Of a stretch of DNA of 64,000 nt, positions 1 through 6,628 are shown piece by piece. The stretch comes from Aneurinibacillus uraniidurans (GTDB lineage Bacteria > Bacillota > Bacilli > Aneurinibacillales > Aneurinibacillaceae): assembly GCF_028471905.1 (NCBI RefSeq), contig NZ_CP116902.1, forward strand, positions 2,863,501-2,927,500, in the 5' to 3' direction. The position numbers were made by a program, and so were the translations under genes. The notes under the pieces were generated by a model that did no database searches, was not told the DNA's origin, and was given only the letters and a program-made list of their open reading frames with translations. The stretch's first letter is position 1. Every line of letters begins with the position of its first letter.

Positions 1-141
1 TACTGAAATACAATCCTGGCATTCCTCGCATTTTGCAGTATCAACCTCGCATTTGTCCGGTCCAAGGTAAAGCGCACTTACCGGGCATGTATCTACACAT
101 GTGCCGCATGAAATACAAGCGGCGGAAATGGAAACTGCCAT
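1..141 (-). CDS. Ferredoxin-domain protein, N-terminal part (cut by window edge)
   Basis: The first 47 residues read as a 2x[4Fe-4S] ferredoxin domain. C9, C12, C15 and C19 form CxxCxxCxxxCP, and C38, C41 and C44 begin a second cluster motif whose last Cys would be the next residue outside the window. The ATG sits 3 bases beyond the etfB stop, and its AAGGAGG ribosome-binding site lies inside the last codons of etfB, so the two are translationally coupled. It could be a free ferredoxin or, as inferred from the family, an EtfA subunit with an N-terminal ferredoxin domain as found in several anaerobe-type ETFs. The rest of the gene is needed to decide. It presumably passes electrons to or from the ETF flavins in the cytoplasm. 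Confidence 0.8.
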   Translation of the reverse strand, partial: MAVSISAACISCGTCVDTCPVSALYLGPDKCEVDTAKCEECQDCISV

Positions 142-143
142 GT

Positions 144-971
144 TTATCGCCCCCCTCCTTGTACGAGCAATTCACGTTTCTCCGTCAACAATATATCAAC
201 TAGCTGGTTCACCTGCTGGTCTGCATTTCCTTCAAGCCGCTTGCCGCCTTCAGGCTTCGGAGGGCTGAACATTTTACCTACAATGGTCGGCGATCCCTTC
301 AGACCGAGCTGTCCCCGATCTACATCTTCGAGATCGTTCACGGTCCAGACAATCGGTTCAAAACGAGCAGCTCGAATCATATTCGGGAGCGGAGAATATG
401 GCACTTCATTAATATCCTTCTCTACAGTTAAAAGACACGGAAGAGAGGACTGTAACACCTCATGACCATCTTCAATCTTACGGTGGACAGTCATCTGCCG
501 GGATTTTTCATTAATTTCTACTACTTTTTTGATTCCTGTCAGCGGAGGAATGCCAAGACGGCGGGCAATGCCCGGCCCTACCTGACCTGTGTCTCCATCG
601 ATAGCCATTTTGCCGCAGATGACAAGATCGATCGGCTCCTCTTTTGTAATTCGGTTAATGGCACGAGACAGCGCATAGCTTGTCGCAAGCGTATCAGCTC
701 CGGCAAATGCGCGGTCTGAAATCAGGTACCCTGCATCAACACCAATCTCGACACATTTCTTAATGGCCGCTACAGCCTGCGGTGGACCCATCGATAAAAC
801 AGATACTTTTCCGCCATAGCGTGCACGCAGACGTACCGCTTCTTCCACCGCATGTGTATCATACGGATTCAGAATCGCCGGTACCCCTCGTCGGTCGAGC
901 GTGTTCGTTTTCGGATCGATTTTGATGATTTTTGTGTCTGGCACCTGCTTGACACAGACCAGAATGTGCAT
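144..971 (-). CDS. etfB: Electron transfer flavoprotein beta subunit, FixA type
   Basis: This 275-aa protein is a typical EtfB length. It binds AMP or FAD and pairs with EtfA to carry electrons between acyl-CoA dehydrogenase-type flavoenzymes and a quinone oxidoreductase or ferredoxin. The N-terminal MHILVCVKQVPDT, the NPYD at about residues 36-39 and DGDTGQVGP at about 125-133 are of the FixA/bifurcating class; classical mitochondrial-type EtfB usually has a DDD...Q version of the second motif. The start has an AGAAGGAGGAG ribosome-binding site. The gene overlaps, by its ribosome-binding site, with the ferredoxin-domain gene downstream. The upstream 250 bases contain two direct copies of an 11-bp repeat. 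Whether the complex really bifurcates cannot be settled from EtfB alone. Confidence 0.9.
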   Translation of the reverse strand: MHILVCVKQVPDTKIIKIDPKTNTLDRRGVPAILNPYDTHAVEEAVRLRARYGGKVSVLSMGPPQAVAAIKKCVEIGVDAGYLISDRAFAGADTLATSYALSRAINRITKEEPIDLVICGKMAIDGDTGQVGPGIARRLGIPPLTGIKKVVEINEKSRQMTVHRKIEDGHEVLQSSLPCLLTVEKDINEVPYSPLPNMIRAARFEPIVWTVNDLEDVDRGQLGLKGSPTIVGKMFSPPKPEGGKRLEGNADQQVNQLVDILLTEKRELLVQGGGR

Positions 972-1054
972 AAGTGACTCCTCCTTCTGCGGAATATGAA
1001 TTCACAAGGAAGTATGTCGTCGCTGACTGACTGAAGCTGCAAAAGGCAAGCAAA

Positions 1055-1078
1055 TACAGAATATTTATACAGAATATT
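1055..1078. repeat. Tandem 11-bp direct repeat upstream of etfB
   Basis: TACAGAATATT occurs at 1055-1065 and again at 1068-1078, a 13-bp period. Read on the minus strand each copy starts near CTGTAT, which resembles the half-site of the TGTATYRATACA palindromes further upstream in this block. A regulator site in the etfB leader is an inference. No convincing -35/-10 pair was found in 972-1190. Confidence 0.45.
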
Positions 1079-1200
1079 CAGATATTAAAAACTATATTCC
1101 TAGTTTTTACGATGTTGATAACCAAATGCACATCGCTGCCTTTTACACCGCCTATGAATGTGTATTCGCTTCATCTCCTGAAATTTCCTTCTTTATAAAA

Positions 1201-1233
1201 AAATAAAGACAGGTATAAAACCTGTCTTTATTT
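1201..1233 (-). terminator. Intrinsic terminator after the carboxyltransferase operon
   Basis: A 13-bp perfect stem (AAATAAAGACAGG with CCTGTCTTTATTT) and a 7-base loop, with A/T tracts on both sides. It overlaps the stop codon of the 57-aa gene and separates this operon from etfB. Confidence 0.85.
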
Positions 1234-1401
1234 CTGAACCGTGCTGTGTTCATCCAGCGCCCAGTATATTTTCTTAATTTCATCTGTACGTTCCTTCGGA
1301 GAAAGGCTAGCATCAAATGTAATCTGACGAATCAGTTCAACGACAAACCGATGTGCCTCATGACCGTGACGCCCGGCTAGCATCTTTAAATATCTTTCCA
1401 T
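1228..1401 (-). CDS. Small protein of 57 aa, unknown function
   Basis: An ATG with a consensus TAGGAGGGAGC ribosome-binding site opens a 57-codon frame ending inside the terminator stem. The product (starting MERYLKMLAGRHGHEAHRF) is charged and probably helical, with an acidic/basic C-terminal half and no Cys, signal peptide or membrane segment. I do not recognise the family. It lies 89 bases after the accA-like gene on the same strand and before the operon terminator, so it is probably the last gene of that transcript. A role as a small partner of the upstream enzymes is only a guess. Confidence 0.65.
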   Translation of the reverse strand: MERYLKMLAGRHGHEAHRFVVELIRQITFDASLSPKERTDEIKKIYWALDEHSTVQK

Positions 1402-1490
1402 AAAGCTCCCTCCTAAATGATTGTTGTGTGGAACTTGTATCTCTTATTATACCACCCAATAATCACCAGAAGAAAACCTTTTCTTTTTGA

Positions 1491-2342
1491 CTATTCCGCC
1501 AAAATATTATACTCCCCTAGACGACGCAATCTGGCATACCGCTCTTCTAGGATTTCGTCCATACTTTTTTGCAGCAGGATGTCGAGATGGTAAGCAAGAC
1601 GGCGCCCGGCATAGTATACAGTCTGCTCCAAATCCGTATGTGCTCCCTCTAGTGGTTCCGGAAAAATCTCATCGATTACCCCTAGTCGAAGCAGTTCATC
1701 TGCCGTAATCTTGAGCGAGGCCGCTGCCTCTTCCCACTTGCTGGCATCTTTCCAAAGAATCGACGCGCAGCCTTCCGGGGTGATCACCGAGTAGTATGCA
1801 TTCTCTAGCATAAACAGTCGGTCACTTACACCGATTCCAAGCGCGCCACCACTGCCCCCTTCCCCAATGACGACACTAAGGACAATCGTCCGAAGTCCGG
1901 CCATCTCCAGCAGATTACGAGCAATCGCCTCCGCAACCCCTCGCTCTTCCGCTTCAAGTCCCGGATACGCTCCCGGTGTATCAATAAACGTAATGATCGG
2001 ACGACCAAACTTTTCGGCCTGCTTCATCAGGCGCAGTGCCTTTCGGTACCCTTCCGGCTGTGACATCCCGAAGTTGCGCATAATTTTATCGCGCGTTCCC
2101 CGACCTTTCTCATGCCCGATAATCGTTACCGGCAGCCCTTGAAATGTAGCAAGTCCAGCAATGAGCGAGGCATCATTCCCGTACAAACGATCCCCCTTGA
2201 GTTCGATAAAGTCAGGGAACAAGTACGTAATATAATCGCTTGTCAGCGGTCGCTCGGGATGGCGCGATAGCTTTACTCGTTCTCCAGCCGAGCGGGGCGT
2301 GATGCTGACAGGCGGATAGCTGGTTGGTTTCTCAACTTCCAT
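1491..2342 (-). CDS. accA: Acetyl-CoA carboxylase carboxyltransferase alpha subunit-like, short form
   Basis: The product (283 aa from the ATG at 2342) has the carboxyltransferase crotonase fold: [30 protein letters not shown] and the oxyanion region [13 protein letters not shown] are all present. With AccD it would transfer CO2 from carboxybiotin to an acyl-CoA, normally acetyl-CoA to malonyl-CoA. Usual AccA proteins are about 315-325 aa. Here the N-terminal helical stretch of about 40 residues that normally follows the LEFEKP-like start is missing, although MEVEKP itself is kept. The start was chosen for its AGAAGGAATGG ribosome-binding site, and it overlaps the end of accD by 11 bases. Location after an alcohol dehydrogenase rather than beside dnaE/pfkA is unusual, so it may be a second, specialised copy. 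Confidence 0.85.
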   Translation of the reverse strand: MEVEKPTSYPPVSITPRSAGERVKLSRHPERPLTSDYITYLFPDFIELKGDRLYGNDASLIAGLATFQGLPVTIIGHEKGRGTRDKIMRNFGMSQPEGYRKALRLMKQAEKFGRPIITFIDTPGAYPGLEAEERGVAEAIARNLLEMAGLRTIVLSVVIGEGGSGGALGIGVSDRLFMLENAYYSVITPEGCASILWKDASKWEEAAASLKITADELLRLGVIDEIFPEPLEGAHTDLEQTVYYAGRRLAYHLDILLQKSMDEILEERYARLRRLGEYNILAE

Positions 2343-3183
2343 ACGCTTTCCATTCCTTCTGTTTCCGGTGCAAGGCCACAAAGCGGGCAAGCGTCTCACG
2401 CATCTGCTTACGTGGTACGATTGCATCAAGCATACCATGCTCAAGCAAAAATTCAGCGCTCTGGAAGCCATCCGGTAACTTTTGTTTGATCGTCTGTTCA
2501 ATGACGCGCCGCCCGGCAAAGCCAATGAGCGCCCCCGGCTCAGACAAGATAATATCACCAAGCATCGCGTAGCTCGCGGTTACACCGCCAGTCGTCGGAT
2601 GTGTAAGAATCGAGATGTAGAGAAGTCCTGCCGTACTGTGTCGCTGTAGAGCTGCACTCGTTTTGGCCATCTGCATAAGCGACAATACACCTTCCTGCAT
2701 GCGGGCACCTCCTGAAGCAGAAAAAATGAAAATAGGTACCTGCTCTCTAGTTGCCCCTTCAATTGCACGCGTGATTTTCTCTCCGATCGACGAACCCATA
2801 CTCCCCATCATAAACAGCGGCTCCATTACCGCTACGACTACACGCTGACCGCGCAATGTACCGATCCCGGTAATAACCCCTTCCTTCACCCCACTTGTAA
2901 GCATTGCCTTTTGCAGCTTATCATCATAGCCTTTGAAATCAAGCGGATTCTTACTTGTGATCCCTGCATCCCACTCGATAAAACTGCCCGGGTCGAGCAA
3001 TGTTTTAATGCGGTTTTTAGCTGTTAGCCGGAATTGAAAGCCGCATTCACATGTATACACTTCCTCTACAAGCCGTGATTTCTGGTACAGCTTGTGACAG
3101 GTCGGACAGACGATAACCTGCGGAGGTCGTGTAGTGACCTCCGCAAGCTTATGAAACCGAAAGTGGGGAGTTGTAGACTGCAT
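2332..3183 (-). CDS. accD: Acetyl-CoA carboxylase carboxyltransferase beta subunit-like
   Basis: This 283-aa protein is the zinc-ribbon partner of AccA. It shows [20 protein letters not shown] and [13 protein letters not shown], the acyl-CoA/biotin binding core of AccD. The N-terminal zinc ribbon is atypical. C26 and C29 form the usual CPTC, but the second knuckle is C45-E-C47, one residue shorter than the CxxC of known AccD proteins. A heteromeric complex with the overlapping accA-like gene is expected in the cytoplasm. The start lies 3 bases after the iron alcohol dehydrogenase stop, so it belongs to that operon. No biotin carboxylase or biotin carrier gene is in the window. The substrate could be acetyl-CoA or another short acyl-CoA. 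Confidence 0.88.
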   Translation of the reverse strand: MQSTTPHFRFHKLAEVTTRPPQVIVCPTCHKLYQKSRLVEEVYTCECGFQFRLTAKNRIKTLLDPGSFIEWDAGITSKNPLDFKGYDDKLQKAMLTSGVKEGVITGIGTLRGQRVVVAVMEPLFMMGSMGSSIGEKITRAIEGATREQVPIFIFSASGGARMQEGVLSLMQMAKTSAALQRHSTAGLLYISILTHPTTGGVTASYAMLGDIILSEPGALIGFAGRRVIEQTIKQKLPDGFQSAEFLLEHGMLDAIVPRKQMRETLARFVALHRKQKEWKAYGS

Positions 3184-3186
3184 TCG

Positions 3187-4371
3187 TCATGCCCCCTCGG
3201 AAACGTATGATTTTTCGACTAACTCCTTATATAGTTGAACAATTTCGTCAGCTGTCGCCAAGCGCGGATTGTTACCTGGACTCCCGCTTTCAAGTGCGTC
3301 ATGTGCCATTTTAGGCGCAGCTTCCATAAACTTTTCCGGATCAATATTCAGCTGCTTAAGCGTCGGCAATTGAAGGGCTGCGCATAACTGCTCCGCCATT
3401 TCTACAGCTAACTCTGCCGCTTCTTCATCGGACATGCCGGTTGTATCCGCCCCCATAGCGCGGGCAATATCAGCAAACCGTGATATCGCTGCAGGCATAG
3501 AATACCGCATAACACTTGGAAGTAGAATCGCATTCGAAATCCCGTGCGGCACATGGAACAAGGCACCGATCGGGCGCGACATGCCATGTACAAGTGCTAC
3601 GGATGCGTTGCTAAACGCAAGACCTGCTTCCATGGCACCAATCAGTACTTCTTCCCGGGCTTCTATATTTTTACCATTCAGCCAAGCACGCTCTAAATTC
3701 GGATAGATGCGGCGGATGGCTGACAGTGCCATCGAATCGGCCAGCGGCTGCTGTTTGCGCGAGATGTACGCTTCAATTGCATGCGTCAACGCATCTACCC
3801 CGGTCCCGGCTGTTACCCCTTTCGGACAGCTTACTGTAAGCTCTGGATCAAGAATGGCCACACGCGGAACGAGGAAGCGGCTTGCGATCATCATTTTGAC
3901 ATCCGTTTCCTCATCTGCAATTACTGTTACACGTGTTACTTCCGATCCGGTTCCAGCTGTTGTCGGAATCGCAACGATCGGCAGACCTGGAGCTGGTACT
4001 TTTTCCATGCCCATGTATTGAGCCATTGGAGGCTGGTTGTTATACATCAGCGAGATGGCTTTGGCTGTATCAATAGCGCTACCGCCCCCGATCGCTATAA
4101 GCACTTCACAGTTTACCTCTTCACAGAGCGCAAGCCCACGATTGACTTCACTCAACGTTGGTTCGCCAGAAATATCAGAGAAGATCGAAAATTTAATCCC
4201 AGCTTTTTTCAATACTTTTTCAAGCGGTTTGGTCATGCCCAGATCAGCAAGAATGCGATCCGTTATAATGAGCGCATGCATGCCGTAGCGCAGCGCATAT
4301 TCTCCTGTTTTTTGAAGCGAGCCGGCACCTGTTACAATAACTTCCGGCGATAAAAACTGATGAATCGACAT
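3187..4371 (-). CDS. Iron-containing alcohol dehydrogenase
   Basis: A 394-aa group III Fe-dependent alcohol dehydrogenase that oxidises or reduces alcohol/aldehyde pairs with NAD(P). Seen: the nucleotide-binding AIGGGSAIDTAKAISL, TTAGTGSEVTR, and the metal-ligand region DALTHAIEAY with the histidines of SRPIGALFHVPHGISNA. The length is normal. Two in-frame starts exist, GTG at 4383 and ATG at 4371; ATG is preferred because AAAAGGTGG lies about 11 bases upstream of it. It follows the SDR gene by 28 bases and precedes accD by 3, so SDR, ADH, AccD and AccA are likely one transcript. The substrate cannot be predicted. Confidence 0.88.
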   Translation of the reverse strand: MSIHQFLSPEVIVTGAGSLQKTGEYALRYGMHALIITDRILADLGMTKPLEKVLKKAGIKFSIFSDISGEPTLSEVNRGLALCEEVNCEVLIAIGGGSAIDTAKAISLMYNNQPPMAQYMGMEKVPAPGLPIVAIPTTAGTGSEVTRVTVIADEETDVKMMIASRFLVPRVAILDPELTVSCPKGVTAGTGVDALTHAIEAYISRKQQPLADSMALSAIRRIYPNLERAWLNGKNIEAREEVLIGAMEAGLAFSNASVALVHGMSRPIGALFHVPHGISNAILLPSVMRYSMPAAISRFADIARAMGADTTGMSDEEAAELAVEMAEQLCAALQLPTLKQLNIDPEKFMEAAPKMAHDALESGSPGNNPRLATADEIVQLYKELVEKSYVSEGA

Positions 4372-4399
4372 ATGTGTGCCCACCTTTTCGTGTTTGTTG

Positions 4400-5242
4400 T
4401 TATCTCATTTCTGTTCCGCATGATACATTCAGGGACTGCCCCGTCATACTTGCGGAATCATCGCATGCGAGGAACAGAGCCACCTTGCCAACTTCATCTT
4501 CTGTCGGAATACGGCGAAGCGCCGCCATCCGAAGCATTTTATCCTGAATCACTTCCCACGGCACATTGCGAATTTCTGCACGTTTCTGCCATACACGCTC
4601 AATGCGTGGTCCCTGTACCGGGCCCGGGCAAATGCAATTGACACGAATGTTGTGTTTGCCAAGCTCCGCCGCCACACTCTGTGTAAAGCCGATCATACCC
4701 CACTTCGCTACCGCATACGGAGAACGATACGGGTACGCGCGCTTGCCAAAGATCGAGGATACATTGATGATATTGCCTGAGTTCTGCGGAATCATCAGTT
4801 TCGCTGCTTCTTTCGTGCAAAGGAATGCGCCTGTAATATCAATATTCAGCGTCGTATTCCAGTCTTCGAGCGACAGTTCTGCAACAGATCCTGTTGGACC
4901 GGAGATGCCTGCATTATTGACGAGAATGTCGACGCGACCAAAACGCTCGATTGTTTTTTCAAACAGATTTTTGCAGTCACTTTCACTAGCTACATCTGTC
5001 GCAACGCTCAATACGTCTGCGCCCAGTTCTTCGATTTCTTTGTGAACTTTGGCCATGGTTTCTTCATTACGAGCGGCAAGAACAACTTTTGCGCCTTCTG
5101 CAATGTAAGACAGCGCAATCGCACGGCCAAGGCCGCCATTGCCGCCTGTTATTACTGTAACTTTATCTTGCAGTTTCCGTCCCCCGTTTACTGCTGGCTG
5201 TGTGCTTGTCGTTGTCTGGTTTTGAGCCGTGCTGTTCGTCAT
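4400..5242 (-). CDS. Short-chain dehydrogenase/reductase (SDR)
   Basis: A 280-aa classical SDR. It shows the TGGNGGLG cofactor loop, NNAG, the catalytic YAVAK (YxxxK) with an upstream Ser in INVSS, and the C-terminal TGQSLNVSCG. A Gln/Thr-rich N-terminal tail of about 25 residues precedes the Rossmann fold. The ATG at 5242 has an AAAGGAGAGG ribosome-binding site; an in-frame extension upstream runs through the promoter and was rejected. It is the first gene of the operon driven by the promoter at 5300-5328. It probably interconverts a hydroxy- and a keto-compound, perhaps as an acyl-CoA or acid. Confidence 0.88.
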   Translation of the reverse strand: MTNSTAQNQTTTSTQPAVNGGRKLQDKVTVITGGNGGLGRAIALSYIAEGAKVVLAARNEETMAKVHKEIEELGADVLSVATDVASESDCKNLFEKTIERFGRVDILVNNAGISGPTGSVAELSLEDWNTTLNIDITGAFLCTKEAAKLMIPQNSGNIINVSSIFGKRAYPYRSPYAVAKWGMIGFTQSVAAELGKHNIRVNCICPGPVQGPRIERVWQKRAEIRNVPWEVIQDKMLRMAALRRIPTEDEVGKVALFLACDDSASMTGQSLNVSCGTEMR

Positions 5243-5262
5243 GTTAACCTCTCCTTTTGAAT

Positions 5263-5328
5263 TGTATTGATACAGATTGTTTAATCTCTCTTGTGTTATA
5301 TAATAATCAGGCAAAACTTGTCTGTCAA
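5263..5328 (-). promoter_or_regulatory. SigA promoter and palindromic operator of the SDR operon
   Basis: On the minus strand TTGACA (5323-5328), a 17-bp spacer and TATTAT (5300-5305) form a near-ideal sigma-A promoter. 25 bp downstream lies the 12-bp near-palindrome TGTATCAATACA (5263-5274), directly before the ribosome-binding site. The same arrangement recurs at 5527-5593, so the palindrome is a likely repressor site. Confidence 0.8.
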
Positions 5329-5370
5329 CAAAAAATTCAGAAAATTTTTTTATAGTGGAAAACAAAAAAA

Positions 5371-5397
5371 AGACACAGACACAATTGGTCTGTATCT
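5371..5397 (-). terminator. Terminator after the 36-aa ORF
   Basis: A 10-bp stem (AGATACAGAC with GTCTGTGTCT on the minus strand, one mismatch) followed by a run of eight T. It separates the small ORF from the SDR promoter. Confidence 0.75.
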
Positions 5398-5398
5398 T

Positions 5399-5509
5399 TT
5401 ATTTACGAGTGATCAGCGATGTGTGGATACGCTGTTTCAGCTTCTTCTGTGCTGTACCTGCTGGTAGTACAGCGAATTCCAAACATGTTCTCTTTTTAGT
5501 CTGATTCAT
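5399..5509 (-). CDS. Small basic peptide of 36 aa, unknown
   Basis: An ATG 9 bases after GTGGAGGGA opens a 36-codon frame (starting MNQTKKRTCLEFAVLPAG and ending LITRK), with Lys/Arg-rich ends and one Cys. It has its own near-consensus promoter with operator (5527-5593) and its own terminator, so a short monocistronic RNA is very likely. Whether the RNA acts as mRNA for this peptide or as a regulatory RNA cannot be decided from one sequence. I know of no family. Confidence 0.5.
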   Translation of the reverse strand: MNQTKKRTCLEFAVLPAGTAQKKLKQRIHTSLITRK

Positions 5510-5526
5510 AAAAATCCCTCCACTTT

Positions 5527-5593
5527 TGTATTAATACAGATGAATGATAACTCCCTTGTGTTATATAATAATACCGAAATCAAAAAACGTCAA
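5527..5593 (-). promoter_or_regulatory. SigA promoter and palindromic operator of the 36-aa ORF
   Basis: TTGACG (5588-5593), a 17-bp spacer and TATTAT (5565-5570) are followed 26 bp later by the perfect 12-bp palindrome TGTATTAATACA (5527-5538). The sequence just after the -10 (ATAACACAAG) is identical to that of the SDR promoter, so the two modules are duplicates. Confidence 0.8.
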
Positions 5594-5618
5594 TGAAAAA
5601 TTCAGAAAAAACAAAAAA

Positions 5619-5642
5619 AGGCGAGCGATAAATTCGCTGCCT
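5619..5642 (-). terminator. Terminator of the DUF169 gene
   Basis: On the minus strand GGCAGCGA and TCGCTCGCC pair (one bulged base) and are followed by seven T. Confidence 0.75.
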
Positions 5643-5651
5643 TCTTTTGTG

Positions 5652-6458
5652 TTACTCTTGTTCTTTCCACATATCATTTAATTTTTCGTATGTGGCTGGA
5701 TATTTAGCCTGATAGTGCAGGAACGATGGGATAGGATAACGCACACCACCTCGATGTGTACCCGCAAATCCCTCCATTACATCGCCTGCCATGCGATACG
5801 GAAATGAAAATGCCATCTCATGATCATATGTCTGACCGAACACTCGATCACCATAGCATGGCAAAATAACCTGCGCACTGTCCGCCTGCATCGTACGAAT
5901 AATTAACTCTGCACAGTCAGCACGTGCTGAGAACTCGGATGTAATCGCTCCACCTGTTTTATAAAGAGAAGCCGCTACCATTCGCATCACTTGTGCCGAG
6001 TTTCCATACACAACCACAACATCTGGTTCAAACTCTGCACGGTTTAGCGGACTGACTACAATCGTGCCACTCTCTTCTTTCGTAAACTTCGGAACAGCTG
6101 CTTCAGACAGTTCCCCACACGCCTGTGTTTCTGCATACATCCCGTGGGCTAAATTCCCTTTTGTATAAAATTCAAGCGGCTCTTCAAAATGAAAAACAGC
6201 TTTTGCAATCGGACAAGATACATCTTCTCCACCTAGTGCAATCGCCCAACCATAGCGACGTGACATCGTAACAGCTTGACAGATGCTCAGTTGTACGTGT
6301 AGATCACGCATCGGACGCTTTGCTTTTGCCGGAACCTCTTCCCCTGGGCGCAGTACCCGAATCGCCAGCGGAAATGTGTCAGGACGGACATGCTTTTCAA
6401 TTTCATTGTGTAATAAAACACGTTGCTCTTGCCCGGAAGCTTGGATTGTTTCGCTCAT
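5652..6458 (-). CDS. DUF169 family protein
   Basis: This 268-aa protein matches the DUF169 family I know from many anaerobic bacteria and archaea. Recognisable segments are ICQAVTMSRRYGW, CPIAKAVFHF, NLAHGMYAET, FEPDVVVVYGNSAQVMR and GDRVFGQTYDHEMAFSFP. The conserved Cys in SCPIAKA and ILPCYGDRVFG could bind a metal or cofactor; the function is not established. It is probably monocistronic, with the terminator at 5619-5642. A degenerate copy of the block's operator precedes its GAGAGGG ribosome-binding site, which suggests co-regulation with the SDR operon. Its company here (ETF, ADH, SDR, carboxyltransferase) suggests a metabolic rather than structural role. Confidence 0.85.
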   Translation of the reverse strand: MSETIQASGQEQRVLLHNEIEKHVRPDTFPLAIRVLRPGEEVPAKAKRPMRDLHVQLSICQAVTMSRRYGWAIALGGEDVSCPIAKAVFHFEEPLEFYTKGNLAHGMYAETQACGELSEAAVPKFTKEESGTIVVSPLNRAEFEPDVVVVYGNSAQVMRMVAASLYKTGGAITSEFSARADCAELIIRTMQADSAQVILPCYGDRVFGQTYDHEMAFSFPYRMAGDVMEGFAGTHRGGVRYPIPSFLHYQAKYPATYEKLNDMWKEQE

Positions 6459-6475
6459 ACTTTCCCTCTCTTTTC

Positions 6476-6487
6476 TGTATTAAAATA
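6476..6487 (-). promoter_or_regulatory. Degenerate copy of the TGTATYRATACA operator before DUF169
   Basis: TATTTTAATACA on the minus strand keeps one half-site of the operators at 5263-5274 and 5527-5538 and the same place just upstream of the ribosome-binding site. A possible -10 (TATAGA, 6513-6518) lies at the matching distance, but there is no good -35. Confidence 0.45.
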
Positions 6488-6628
6488 GTAATCATGCAAT
6501 ATTTCGTAATATTCTATACAATGAATGAAAACCCTTTCTTTTTGCGAATATTTCTTTATTTACCCGCTTTCTTGCAATTCCCCCCTACTCTCTTCAAAAT
6601 ATAGAGAGGAAAAGGAAGGTGGATACTT

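Noticed and set aside
2343..2561. N-terminal extension of AccA upstream of 2342
   Set aside because: It lies inside accD in another frame and lacks a ribosome-binding site; the ATG at 2342 has one.
3781..4353. 190-aa plus-strand open frame
   Set aside because: Antisense to the iron alcohol dehydrogenase; Cys/His/Arg-rich shadow without ribosome-binding site.
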